From contig NZ_CP084541.1 in NCBI RefSeq assembly GCF_020410765.1, positions 2,165,001 to 2,229,000 of the forward strand: a stretch of DNA of 64,000 bases. The letters are read 5' to 3'. Below the pieces are notes generated by a model. That model did no database searches. It was given only the letters and a program-made list of their open reading frames with translations, and had not been told where the DNA came from. Position numbers and translations under genes: made by a program. Of the stretch, positions 16,836 to 24,295 are shown piece by piece (the first letter of the stretch is position 1; each line of letters begins with the position of its first letter). The DNA comes from Streptomyces marincola (lineage in GTDB: Bacteria; Actinomycetota; Actinomycetes; Streptomycetales; Streptomycetaceae).

Positions 16836-17396
16836 ATGTCACCCGATGGAGGCACCAACGAGGACGTCGAGCGACTGGGGAGCCTGATCCGGCGCCTGCG
16901 CGAGGACGCCGGCATGTCCCAGGGCGAACTGGCAGCCGCGGCGGAACGTCACCAGCCGCGATCGCACGGCGGGCTCGACATCGGCCAGATCTCCCGCTGG
17001 GAGCGTGAGGTGCGGCTGATCGGCCCGTACTGGCTGCCCGCCATGGCCGAGGCCCTGGGCGTTCCGGAGGAACGGCTGCGCCGGGCCCGGGCCGCGAGCA
17101 AGGCGGCTCGGCGGCGGGTGCGTGGCCCGCAACCCACCGGAGTGGACGCGGTACTGCGGGACTTGCTGCCGCCGGACGAGCCACTGGCCGCCGTCGAGAC
17201 CCGGGCCGGGGCCCGCGTGGGCATGCGGGACGCCGACCGGATACTGCGTCGGGCACACGCTCTGCGGCTGGCCGATGACCTCGTGGCCGGTGGCGACCTG
17301 GTCGACGCCGCCATGCGGGAGTTGAACGCCGCGCGCGAGTTGTTCAACGCCGGCTCGCACAGCGAGATCGGTGGTCTTCGCACGCGCGCTCACCTA
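16836..17396 (+). pseudogene. XRE-family regulator cut by an insertion sequence
   Basis: An intact N-terminus of about 187 residues survives. The helix-turn-helix is at residues about 10-75 (LGSLIRRLREDAGMSQGELA, then DIGQISRWEREVR), followed by a helical linker and the start of a TPR-like region (MRELNAARELFNAGSHSEIG). The frame ends in the inverted repeat of the IS element. Sequence beyond the IS does not restore the rest of the gene: a short LAQAADWRASMF-like stretch may remain in another frame at 18266-18297. The C-terminal half is therefore lost, not just split. The ATG at 16836 has GGAGGGAG 6 bases upstream. Confidence 0.75.
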
Positions 17397-18264
17397 AGGT
17401 CTGTCCCGTAACTGCTGGGCGCGGGTGAGATGATCTTGCCGTGTCTGGTGTGATCACGGCGTCGGAGCCCTCCTGGATAGCCCCGTTCACCGGGCTGAGC
17501 CCGCGCCAGTTCGGCAGGCTGATCACCGCGCTCCGGCGGGAAGGTGCGGATCCGGTGCGCAAGGGCCGGCCTTGGAGCCTGCCCCTGGAGGACCGCGTGC
17601 TCCTGGTCGCCGCCTACTGGCGGACCAACCTCACCCTGCGCCAACTGGCCCCGCTGTTCGGGGTGTCCAAGTCGGCGGCCGACCGCATCATTGACCACCT
17701 CGGACCCGCGCTCGCCCTCCAGCAGCGCAAGCGGTTCCGCAAGGACACCGTGCTGATCGTGGACGGCACTCTCGTTCCCACCCGCGACCACACCGTCGCC
17801 GAGCAATCGAAGAACTACCGGTACTCCACCAGCCACCAGGTCGTCATCGACGCCGACACCCGGCTCGTCGTCGCCGTCGGCCGACCGGTCGCAGGCAACC
17901 GCAACGACTGCAAGGCGTGGGAGCTGTCCGGCGCGAAGGACGCCGTCGGCAAAGCCACGGTCATCGCGGACGGCGGCTACCGGGGTACCGGCCTGGTCAT
18001 CCCGCACCGCCGCGAAGCAGGCCAGACCGAGCTCCCGGACTGGAAGGAGGAACACAACGCCTCCCACCGGAAGGTCCGTGCTCGTGTAGAGCACGTCTTC
18101 GCGCGGATGAAGGGCTGGAAGATCCTTCGCGACTGCCGACTGAAAGGTGACGGCGTCCACCACGCCATGCTCGGCATCGCCCGCCTGTACAACCTCGTCC
18201 TCGCTGGGTGACGCAGAAACCAGCAGACCACCAACACGTCGAAGATCATTTACGGGACAGACCT
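17397..18264 (+). mobile_element. 868-bp IS5-family insertion sequence
   Basis: Ends are the 15-bp inverted repeats AGGTCTGTCCCGTAA (17397-17411 and, reversed, 18250-18264). They extend to 18 bp with one mismatch. A TA dinucleotide lies on both sides (17395-17396 and 18265-18266), consistent with a 2-bp target duplication. One transposase gene fills it. It is inserted in the XRE gene. Confidence 0.9.
17441..18211 (+). CDS. IS5-family DDE transposase
   Basis: A 256-residue single-frame transposase. The N-terminus has a helix-turn-helix (LTLRQLAPLFGVSKSAADRI) and the catalytic part belongs to the DDE_Tnp_4 type: first Asp in VLIVDGTLVPT, second in VIADGGYRGTG, and the Glu in VRARVEHVFARMKGWKIL. 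All three catalytic residues are present and the frame is open, so the element may still be active. The GTG start at 17441 lies 44 bp inside the left inverted repeat. Confidence 0.92.
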   Translation: MSGVITASEPSWIAPFTGLSPRQFGRLITALRREGADPVRKGRPWSLPLEDRVLLVAAYWRTNLTLRQLAPLFGVSKSAADRIIDHLGPALALQQRKRFRKDTVLIVDGTLVPTRDHTVAEQSKNYRYSTSHQVVIDADTRLVVAVGRPVAGNRNDCKAWELSGAKDAVGKATVIADGGYRGTGLVIPHRREAGQTELPDWKEEHNASHRKVRARVEHVFARMKGWKILRDCRLKGDGVHHAMLGIARLYNLVLAG

Positions 18265-18405
18265 TAGCAGGCCGCCGACTGGCGCGCTTCCATGTTCGTG
18301 GAGTGTCCTTCGCGCGGAGGGGTGGCGCGATCACTATCTCCGGTCCACCCCGATTGGGACCGTACTCTGGCAGTCAGTGCTCAACGCCCCCGAAGGGGAA
18401 AAGCC

Positions 18406-19647
18406 ATGATCGATGTGCCAGAGCTGCCCATCGGGCAGCGCATCAAGTACTACCGAATGAAGTCGGGAAAGTCCCAAGCGGCGCTCGGCGGACTTGTAGG
18501 CCGTTCCGAGGACTGGGTCAGCAAAGTGGAGCGGGGGCTGATTCCGGTTGATCGGCTGTCTTTGCTGCTGGAGATCGGCCGTGTCCTCGGTGTCTCCGAC
18601 CTGGCCGATCTGATCGGCCCGGCGGTCAGCCTCAACGTGGCGGGCCGACCGGAACATCCGGCGGTCCCGCGTATCCGCCGTGCGCTGAACACCCCGCCCA
18701 GCCAGCTCAGCTCGGGCCTGCCTGGCGAACCGCTGACCGTGGCCGAACTGGCCACGCGGGTGGCTGAGACCTGGCAGATCTACGAGACGCAGACGGAACG
18801 GTACGGCCCGGTCGGCGGTCTCCTGCCCGGACTGCTGGCCGAGGCGTACCTGACCGTCCGCACCGCCACGGGCCCGTCCGAGGAGGCAGCGGCTGCCCGC
18901 GAACTGGTGTCCCTGCTGCACCTGCACCAGGTGTACCTACGTCGGGTCGGTGAAAGGAGGTTGTCGCTGCTCGCCGCCGACCGGGCGATGCAGATCGCCG
19001 ACGACACGGAGGACCCAGCGCTGATCGCCGCCGCCGCCTGGAACGTCGCCGGCATCCTCGTATCGAGCGGCGACACGCACGAGTCGTTGGACCTCGCGCG
19101 TTCCACGATCGAGCACGTGCGTCCTGGTGATGACGCGACGCCGGACCATCTGTCCGCGTTCGGCGCGCTGCACCTCGTCGGGGTCATCGCAGCCGTGCGG
19201 GGCGGCAACGGGCCTGCGGCGTGGGACCTGTTGCGGGAAGCCGACCGGATCGCCGCTCGGCTCGGGACGGACCGGAACGACTTCCACACTGCTTTCGGGC
19301 CGACGAACGTGGCGATGCACAGCGTGCACCTGGCGGCCGAGGAGGGCGACGCCGCCGAGGCGCTGCGCCTCGCCGACAATGTCGAGGTACCCGCACCGGG
19401 CGGGGTACTTCCGTTGGAGCGGACGACCCGCTACCTCGTGGAAGTGATGCACGCCAACCGGCTGACGGGCGACGACTTCGCCACCATTTACATGCTCAAA
19501 CAGATTCGCGAAGCGTCACCCGAGGAGATTCAATACTTCCCTCTTGTGCGTGACGCCATTCAGCACCTGCTCAAACGGGACAGGCCCCAGTACCGCGCGG
19601 ACCTGCGCAATCTCGCCCACCATGTCGGGGTACTCAGCGTCGCCTGA
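18406..19647 (+). CDS. XRE-family regulator with TPR-like C-terminus
   Basis: A 413-residue regulator. The helix-turn-helix is at residues about 10-65 (IGQRIKYYRMKSGKSQAALG, then DWVSKVERGL). The rest is helical and TPR-like, with repeated A-L/A-A patterns (LLAADRAMQIADDTEDPALI, LDLARSTIEH, AWDLLREADRIAARLG). Such proteins in Streptomyces are thought to sense small peptides or metabolites and often lie beside small-gene clusters like the one downstream. The ATG at 18406 follows GAAGGGG. A terminator hairpin lies 13 bp after the stop. It is intact, unlike the neighbouring XRE gene. Confidence 0.85.
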   Translation: MIDVPELPIGQRIKYYRMKSGKSQAALGGLVGRSEDWVSKVERGLIPVDRLSLLLEIGRVLGVSDLADLIGPAVSLNVAGRPEHPAVPRIRRALNTPPSQLSSGLPGEPLTVAELATRVAETWQIYETQTERYGPVGGLLPGLLAEAYLTVRTATGPSEEAAAARELVSLLHLHQVYLRRVGERRLSLLAADRAMQIADDTEDPALIAAAAWNVAGILVSSGDTHESLDLARSTIEHVRPGDDATPDHLSAFGALHLVGVIAAVRGGNGPAAWDLLREADRIAARLGTDRNDFHTAFGPTNVAMHSVHLAAEEGDAAEALRLADNVEVPAPGGVLPLERTTRYLVEVMHANRLTGDDFATIYMLKQIREASPEEIQYFPLVRDAIQHLLKRDRPQYRADLRNLAHHVGVLSVA

Positions 19648-19659
19648 CCCGGAAACTGC

Positions 19660-19688
19660 TGCACCCCGGAAGAATATTCCGGGGTGCA
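19660..19688 (+). terminator. Terminator after the XRE/TPR gene
   Basis: Perfect 12-bp stem (TGCACCCCGGAA at 19660-19671 and its complement at 19677-19688) with a 5-base loop, followed by CTGTCTTTT. This is one of the few hairpins here with a T-rich tail. It also argues against a GTG start at 19684 for the next gene. Confidence 0.82.
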
Positions 19689-19716
19689 CTGTCTTTTCGC
19701 CGCAACCATCTGTGAC

Positions 19717-19944
19717 ATGACGGCGACTCAGAGACGAGGCACCGGCGGTAGCACCGCCAACCCCGCCCCCGGACTACGCATTCGACAGGCTGGCCCAGTC
19801 CGCCGTACTGAGGCGGGCAGGATCGCGGTGCCGCTCGAAGTGGAACACGACAGAACCTTGATCGGTGTCGGCCACCTGGTCCTGACACACAGCGAGGCCA
19901 CTGCCCTGCTGGCCACCCTCAGCCGCATGCTGGTGCAGCCGTGA
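19717..19944 (+). CDS. Small hypothetical protein, first in a coupled gene chain
   Basis: A 75-residue protein of unknown function, starting at ATG 19717. The middle reads RIAVPLEVEHDRTLIGVGHL followed by a short helix (HSEATALLATLSRML), which gives a small strand-strand-helix look. There is no clear ribosome site, so translation may be leaderless or weak. Its stop overlaps the GTG start of the next gene (GTGA), so translation is probably coupled. Confidence 0.6.
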   Translation: MTATQRRGTGGSTANPAPGLRIRQAGPVRRTEAGRIAVPLEVEHDRTLIGVGHLVLTHSEATALLATLSRMLVQP

Positions 19945-20321
19945 CAGCCCCCAGGACGGTCCCCGAGTGGATGCCCTCCGGGCTCGCGGCAATCCTGTCT
20001 TCCGGTCAGTGGCGGGATGCGGTGCGCACCCCGTCGCTTGTCGAGACGCGTGTCGTCGGTGTGCTGCGTGACCGTTCCGGGCCGGTGGTCGCGGACCGGT
20101 TCGCGCGGACGATGACGTGGTTCGTTCCGACGGGGGCGACGGCCGGGTGGGACGCCCGGCTGCTGGGCGTGCAGGTCCTCGGGCGCGGGCTCGCGCTCCT
20201 CGTGGCGCCCGCTGACGCGCTCGACCCGCGCCGGTCGGTCGTCTGGTGGGCGATCCCTCCGAACGCCCTGAGTATGACCGGCTCCGGCGTTCCGCTCGAC
20301 GCGTTGCGGGGGGCCCGATGA
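19941..20321 (+). CDS. Hypothetical protein
   Basis: A 126-residue protein rich in Trp, Val and Pro (PEWMPSGLAAILSSGQWRDA; ARTMTWFVPTGATAGW; RRSVVWWAIPPNALSM). The alternating hydrophobic pattern suggests a beta-rich fold with no membrane helix. The GTG start overlaps the stop of the preceding gene, and its own stop overlaps the next ATG. I do not recognise the family beyond its presence in accessory regions of streptomycetes. Confidence 0.6.
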   Translation: MTAPRTVPEWMPSGLAAILSSGQWRDAVRTPSLVETRVVGVLRDRSGPVVADRFARTMTWFVPTGATAGWDARLLGVQVLGRGLALLVAPADALDPRRSVVWWAIPPNALSMTGSGVPLDALRGAR

Positions 20322-20479
20322 GCGCGGCGGCGAGCGGCCGTGCGCGGCACCGGCGCCGTCCGCGCCGCCTTGCCCGGGCCGTGCGGTGGTGCCGTGGGCG
20401 TGCCGGTGAGCTGCTGATCGCGGTGAACTGCGTCGTTCTGGCCTTCCTGTGGGTCGCCTACTTCGTTCTCGTCCCGTAG
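20318..20479 (+). CDS. Small single-pass membrane protein
   Basis: A 53-residue protein with a strongly basic N-terminus (RARHRRRPRRLARAVRWCRG) and one membrane helix (LLIAVNCVVLAFLWVAYFVL), ending two residues later. The positive charges predict a cytoplasmic N-terminus. It starts in an ATGA overlap with the preceding gene. The last 17 codons lie in the 290-bp repeat, so a second copy of its tail is found at 22852-22903. Confidence 0.6.
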   Translation: MSAAASGRARHRRRPRRLARAVRWCRGRAGELLIAVNCVVLAFLWVAYFVLVP

Positions 20480-20717
20480 GAGCGTTGCTGTGTCCACATC
20501 CGCATGTCTTCATGGCGGTGAGCTGGTGTCGCGGTGGGACGGGAAGCACTGCCCGAGCTGCGACGCCCTGATCTACGCGGCCAAGGTATGCATCGGCCCC
20601 CTCCCGGAACCGCCCGCGCCCGAGCCCGGGCCCACCCGGGACGAGGAGGCGAACCAGTGAAGGGGGTGCTCGTCGCCATGGAGATCGACGCCCGCACGGT
20701 CGCCGTCGGGGACCAGG
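20428..20717 (+). repeat. 290-bp direct repeat, copy 1
   Basis: Nearly identical to 22852-23147, with a few substitutions and a 6-bp insertion in the second copy. It covers the tail of the small membrane protein gene, the whole CPSC protein gene and the first 20 codons of the next gene. A further short match (GACCACCAGCCGC) occurs at 20883 in copy 1 and directly after copy 2. Copy 2 therefore lost about 165 bp that copy 1 kept. Confidence 0.92.
20490..20660 (+). CDS. Small CxxC protein (copy 1)
   Basis: A 56-residue protein starting at GTG 20490 with AGGAG 7 bases upstream. It contains ACLHGGELVSRWDGKHCPSC, a Cys/His plus CxxC arrangement that could bind one zinc, then a Pro/Glu-rich tail. 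A 58-residue near-identical copy lies at 22914. Its stop overlaps the start of the next gene (GTGA). Function unknown. Confidence 0.62.
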   Translation: MSTSACLHGGELVSRWDGKHCPSCDALIYAAKVCIGPLPEPPAPEPGPTRDEEANQ

Positions 20718-20884
20718 TCATGATCGGCGGCCAGAGCTTCGTGGTGCGCGACTTGACCGCGCTGGGCGCGGGGCGCAAACGGCTGGAGTTCCACTCGGGC
20801 GAGACGTTCGTCATGAACCGCACCACCATCCTGTGGGCCGCCCGCCGCCACGACCCCCGCATCCCAAGGGGCCGCCCCTGGTGA
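20657..20884 (+). CDS. Conserved hypothetical protein, intact copy
   Basis: A 75-residue protein, GTG 20657 in a GTGA overlap with the CxxC gene and GGAGG 7 bases upstream. The core (IDARTVAVGDQVMIGGQSF, then VRDLTALGAGRKRLEFHSGE and RTTILWAARR) reads as a small beta barrel. I have the impression of similar proteins in other streptomycete accessory regions, but no function. The second copy at 23087 is truncated after 20 codons. Confidence 0.6.
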   Translation: MKGVLVAMEIDARTVAVGDQVMIGGQSFVVRDLTALGAGRKRLEFHSGETFVMNRTTILWAARRHDPRIPRGRPW

Positions 20885-20918
20885 CCACCAGCCGCACCCG
20901 CGCTGCGGACCCTCGCCC

Positions 20919-20978
20919 CTCGATCCATCGCTCGACGATGCCAGGGTCGAGAAGCCTCTTCCAGTGTGGCAGCAGCAC
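20919..20978 (+). pseudogene. Relic of the HAD hydrolase gene
   Basis: About 60 bp closely matching 23494-23552 inside the intact HAD gene (CTCGAYCCATCGCTCGACGA, then CCAGGGTCGAG and GTGGCAGCAGCAC), with small indels that destroy the frame. It lies in the 314-bp stretch between the small-gene chain and the methyltransferase, which otherwise holds no gene. It shows that a HAD gene once followed copy 1 as it still follows copy 2. Confidence 0.65.
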
Positions 20979-21198
20979 CGGCCGAATGGGCGTGAGCTGG
21001 CTCAACGGCCTCTCTCCACGCCCACAACCCGCCCGATAGCGCAGCCGATAAGCGCTCGGACCAGTTTTCAGCCGAACTGCCAGTGCGATCCCCCCTGAAG
21101 GCGCGTATCCGCCCCCGGGGGCAGTCGCCCTGGGTAGCGTTTCAGTGACGCCAAGCACGACTGCCGTCAGCCTCTCCACCAAAGGAACAGGTAATCGG

Positions 21199-22404
21199 AT
21201 GACCGCGATTGACGACTCCACCGTCCGCAGCCCGGACGCACTCCGCGCGGACATGGTCCGCGCGCTCCGCGCGGAGGACGGGGTCAGGACCGAGCCCGTA
21301 GCCGCGGCGTTCAGCACCGTACCGCGGCACAGGTTCGCACCGGACGCGTCGCCGGAGGTGGCCTACAGCCTGCACAGCATCGTGCCGGTCAAAAAGGACG
21401 AGCACGGATCGGACGTCAGCGTCATGTCCACCGCGCACCTCCAGGCCGTCATGCTGGAACAGGCCGAGATCGAACCCGGGATGCACGTGCTGGAGATCGG
21501 TTCCGGTGGGGTCAACGCCGCTTACCTTCAGGAACTGGTCGGTACCGCGGGCGAGGTCACCACCGTCGACATCGACCGTGATGTCCTCGCCCGGGCCCGC
21601 CGGTGCCTCGATGACGTCGGGTACACCCAGGTGAAGACCGTCCTTGCTGACGGTGAGCATGGTGTTCTCGAGGGCGCTCCGTATCACCGGATCATCGTGA
21701 CCGCTGCGGCGTGGGACATCCCGCCGTCGTGGATCAGCGGACTTACGGAGAAGGGCAGGATCGTCGTCCCGCTCACGGTGCACGGCACGACCCGCAGCAT
21801 CGCGTTCGACCGCGACGGGGATCGCCTCATCAGCCACTCGTACCGCCTGGCGAACTTCGTTCCCATGCAGGGCGAGGGCGCCGCCGACGAGCGCAAGGTG
21901 ATGCTCCGGGAGGGCGTCGTGTTGCGGACCGACGACGCGCGGGTGCCCTTGGCGCCCCAGGCACTCGACGCGGCCCTGAACGGGTCTCGGCTGGAACGCT
22001 GGTCCGGTGCCGCCTACGACCTGCCGGACGAACTGGACCTGTTCCTCACGCTGAACCTGTCCAGCCCGGCCCGGCTGCACGCCGCCCCGGGCATCGTGGA
22101 CAGCGGGCTGGTGGAAGCCTCCGCCCTCAGGGGCGTACCCGCCCTGGTGGGCCGGGACAGCATCGCCTACCGCACCCGCCGTGAGAACGCCGGGACCGGC
22201 GGGTTCGAGAGCGGTGTCATCGCCCACGGTTCGCAGGCCGAAGCGCTGGCCGACCAGTACACGGACCTCCTCCGCCGCTGGGCGCAGAACCACCGCCGAC
22301 GGGGAGCCGCGACGCTCCGCTACCTGCCGGGGCCCGCCCCGCCCCCCCTGCCCGAGGCCGCCGTGCCGCGTCGACACGGCATCGTCACGGCGACCTGGGC
22401 CTGA
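21199..22404 (+). CDS. FxLD-system (LanSA/PIMT-like) O-methyltransferase
   Basis: A 401-residue homologue of protein-L-isoaspartate O-methyltransferase with a C-terminal extension, the pattern of the methyltransferases paired with FxLD lanthipeptides. The N-terminal third has PRHRFAPDASPEVAYSLHSI, then the SAM site MHVLEIGSGGVNAAYLQEL and VTTVDIDRDVLARARRCL. The C-terminal 180 residues are specific to the RiPP group. Relatives act on an Asp of the modified peptide to form isoaspartate or aspartimide. The precursor gene begins 14 bp after the stop. The ATG at 21199 follows AAAGGA. SAM motifs look intact. Confidence 0.82.
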   Translation: MTAIDDSTVRSPDALRADMVRALRAEDGVRTEPVAAAFSTVPRHRFAPDASPEVAYSLHSIVPVKKDEHGSDVSVMSTAHLQAVMLEQAEIEPGMHVLEIGSGGVNAAYLQELVGTAGEVTTVDIDRDVLARARRCLDDVGYTQVKTVLADGEHGVLEGAPYHRIIVTAAAWDIPPSWISGLTEKGRIVVPLTVHGTTRSIAFDRDGDRLISHSYRLANFVPMQGEGAADERKVMLREGVVLRTDDARVPLAPQALDAALNGSRLERWSGAAYDLPDELDLFLTLNLSSPARLHAAPGIVDSGLVEASALRGVPALVGRDSIAYRTRRENAGTGGFESGVIAHGSQAEALADQYTDLLRRWAQNHRRRGAATLRYLPGPAPPPLPEAAVPRRHGIVTATWA

Positions 22405-22418
22405 AAGCTCCGGAGCCG

Positions 22419-22634
22419 GTGGGTTCCGGAACCGTGCACCACTCCTCGATGCCAACGGAAAGCCTCGCGGCATCCGCTCATTCGGCGGGTGTCCTGATGT
22501 CGTCCGGTGAACCGGCGGACTGGGAGCTCGACGTGAGCATCGTCGAGGGCGGCCCCGCCGCGGACCAGCTCATCCGCTTGACGGGCGACGGCTGCAACTC
22601 CACGTGCGCCACCGCGTGCGTGAGCTGCCCGTAG
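22419..22634 (+). CDS. FxLD-type lanthipeptide precursor
   Basis: A 71-residue precursor peptide. The leader contains DWELDVSIVEGG, matching the FxLD signature except that Trp replaces Phe. The core is LTGDGCNSTCATACVSCP, with four Cys and several Ser/Thr for lanthionine rings and an Asp-Gly that could be the methyltransferase target. The GTG at 22419 follows GGAG. ATGs at 22449 and 22497 are also possible, and the last would give a typical short leader. Dehydratase and cyclase are needed for maturation, and only a fragment of the former is left nearby. Confidence 0.8.
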   Translation: MGSGTVHHSSMPTESLAASAHSAGVLMSSGEPADWELDVSIVEGGPAADQLIRLTGDGCNSTCATACVSCP

Positions 22635-22718
22635 CAGTACCGACCGCGTAGTTCGCGGTGTCCGGTCGCAGCCGCGCAATGGACGCGGCCGGACGCCGTA
22701 CGGCCACAGGAAGGGCAT

Positions 22719-22851
22719 ATGTATCGCTACGCCGATGCAGCGCTGATCCGGGGTGCTGCCATCCGCGGCGACCAGCGGATCGGCTGGCCTGACCTCGTGA
22801 GCGGCGCCGCGAACGCGATGTCGTGGCGAGTGTGGCCACAGCAGATGTGGG
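22719..22851 (+). pseudogene. Truncated lanthipeptide dehydratase (LanB) N-terminus
   Basis: ATG 22719 with AGGAAGGG just upstream opens MYRYADAALIRGAAIRG, then IGWPDLVS and SWRVWPQQMW. This is the usual beginning of class I lanthipeptide dehydratases of FxLD clusters (MYR-x-x-DAA-x-x-RA, then WPDL and a W-rich helix). After about 44 codons the frame meets the 290-bp repeat at 22852 and becomes unrelated. The gene normally spans some 1000 codons in whole or split form, so nearly all of it is gone. Confidence 0.68.
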
Positions 22852-22913
22852 CTGCGTTGTTCTGGCCTTCCTGTGGGTCGCCTACTTCGTTCTCGTCCCG
22901 TAGGAGCGTTGTT

Positions 22914-23090
22914 GTGTCCACATCCGCATGTCTCCATGGCGGTGAGCTGGTGTCGCGGTGGGACGGGAAGCACTGCCCGAGCTGCGACGCCCTGATCTAC
23001 GCGGCCAAGGTATGCATCGGCCCCCTCCCGGAACCGCCCCCGCCAGAGCCCGGGCCCGGGACCGCCCCGGACGAGGAGGCGAACCGGTGA
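22914..23090 (+). CDS. Small CxxC protein (copy 2)
   Basis: A 58-residue near-identical copy of the protein at 20490, with the same GTG start, AGGAG site and CPSC motif. The Pro/Glu tail is two residues longer. It lacks its usual upstream partner genes, so whether it is expressed is unclear. Confidence 0.5.
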   Translation: MSTSACLHGGELVSRWDGKHCPSCDALIYAAKVCIGPLPEPPPPEPGPGTAPDEEANR

Positions 23091-23147
23091 AGGGGGTGCT
23101 CGTCGCCGTGGAGATCGACGCCCGCACGGTCGCCGTCGGGGACCAGG
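23087..23147 (+). pseudogene. Truncated copy of the 75-residue hypothetical gene
   Basis: Starts at GTG 23087 in the same GTGA overlap as the intact copy at 20657 and matches its first 20 codons (VKGVLVAVEIDARTVAVGDQ). It then continues into unrelated Pro/Ala-rich sequence after a deletion of about 165 bp. Confidence 0.65.
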
Positions 23148-23403
23148 GACCACCAGCCGCGCCCGCGCCAGGCGCGCCCCGAGCCCCCGGGGGCAGCCGC
23201 GCCCCGCCAGGACTCCCCCGCGCCCGCACGACGTCGGCGGGGTTGGCCCAGCGGGCGTGGAGGACAGTTCACGCCACCGCCGACGGCCGTTCGCTCCCGG
23301 GGCTTGCTCGGAGGTGGCCGCGCCGTGGGGAATCCTGCGGATCTGCTGCCGTGTTGGGCCGACAGCCATACCGGCGAACCCGTCTCGTTCAGGAGGTCAC
23401 TTC

Positions 23404-24093
23404 ATGCCGGAGTCAAAGATCGATGCCATCGTCTTCGACGTGCTCGGCACGCTCGTCGACGAGCCCGCCGGTATCCGCGCCGGCATTCGCGGACTCGACC
23501 CATCGCTCGACGAGTCCAGGGTCGAGCAGCTTCTGTCGCAGTGGCAGCAGCACATCGAGCGTGAGCAACGTCGGGTCCTCGATGGCGCCCGGCCCTACCT
23601 CGCCAGCGACGTCCTCGATCTGGAGGCCGCCCGGCTCGTCGCCGGTGCCGTCGGAGTCGACGACCCGGCCGCCGTGGCGGCGCTCGCCCTCTCGGGTCGC
23701 AGGGTCCCGCCCTGGCCGGACACCGTGGCCGGGCTCGCCCGACTCGCCGAACGGTTTCCGCTGATCGGACTCTCCAACGCGAGCCGGACGGCGCTGCTGG
23801 GTCTCAACGCCCACGCAGGACTGCGCTGGCACCAGGCCCTGTCCGCCGAAGACGCCCGGACGTACAAGCCGGACCCGGCGGTCTACCAGCTGGCCGTCAC
23901 CGTCTCAGGAGGACCGCCCGAGCGGCTCCTCATGGTCGCCGCCCACGCCTGGGACCTGCGCGGAGCACAGGAACTCGGCCTGCGCACCGCCTACGTCGCC
24001 CGCCCCGTCGGCGACCCGCCCGCCTCCTCGGACAGGTTCGACCTGCACGCCGACGGCCTGGCCGATCTGGCCGACCGACTCGACCGTTTCTAG
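23404..24093 (+). CDS. HAD-superfamily hydrolase, haloacid dehalogenase type
   Basis: A 229-residue HAD phosphatase or dehalogenase. Motif I is VFDVLGTLVDE (nucleophile Asp, then GT), motif II is LSNASRTAL, motif III is the Lys in TYKPDPAVYQ and motif IV is MVAAHAWDLRGAQ. The mix resembles type II haloacid dehalogenases, which hydrolyse 2-haloalkanoic acids, although many such genes have other substrates. The ATG at 23404 follows AGGAGG. A 60-bp relic of the same gene lies at 20919, so a larger unit was duplicated. All four motifs look functional. Confidence 0.88.
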   Translation: MPESKIDAIVFDVLGTLVDEPAGIRAGIRGLDPSLDESRVEQLLSQWQQHIEREQRRVLDGARPYLASDVLDLEAARLVAGAVGVDDPAAVAALALSGRRVPPWPDTVAGLARLAERFPLIGLSNASRTALLGLNAHAGLRWHQALSAEDARTYKPDPAVYQLAVTVSGGPPERLLMVAAHAWDLRGAQELGLRTAYVARPVGDPPASSDRFDLHADGLADLADRLDRF

Positions 24094-24295
24094 CGCTGGA
24101 GCCGGTGGCCCCACGGTGAGCGCACGCAGGCCCAGCCAGATCCGCGTGGTGCGGCCGGAGGCGCGGACGCCGCCGTTCCGTTCGGCGGCCCGTCGCGGCG
24201 TGGTCGTCAGCCGTGGGGTGGCTGGGGGATGCGTCACGGGGGCGCGGTTCCTCCGGGGCGGCCGGGGTGTCAGTGGCCCGTGCAAGCATGAGCGC

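Larger units (their letters stand above)
22852..23147 (+). repeat. 290-bp direct repeat, copy 2
   Basis: Second copy of 20428-20717. It begins with the last 17 codons of the small membrane protein (out of frame with the dehydratase fragment), then the CxxC gene, then 20 codons of the third gene. It joins the dehydratase fragment precisely on its left. Confidence 0.92.

Noticed and set aside
18292..18405. Extended N-terminus of the second XRE gene (frame open from 18292)
   Set aside because: The extra 38 residues lack helix-turn-helix similarity, and ATG 18406 has a good ribosome site and starts the family.
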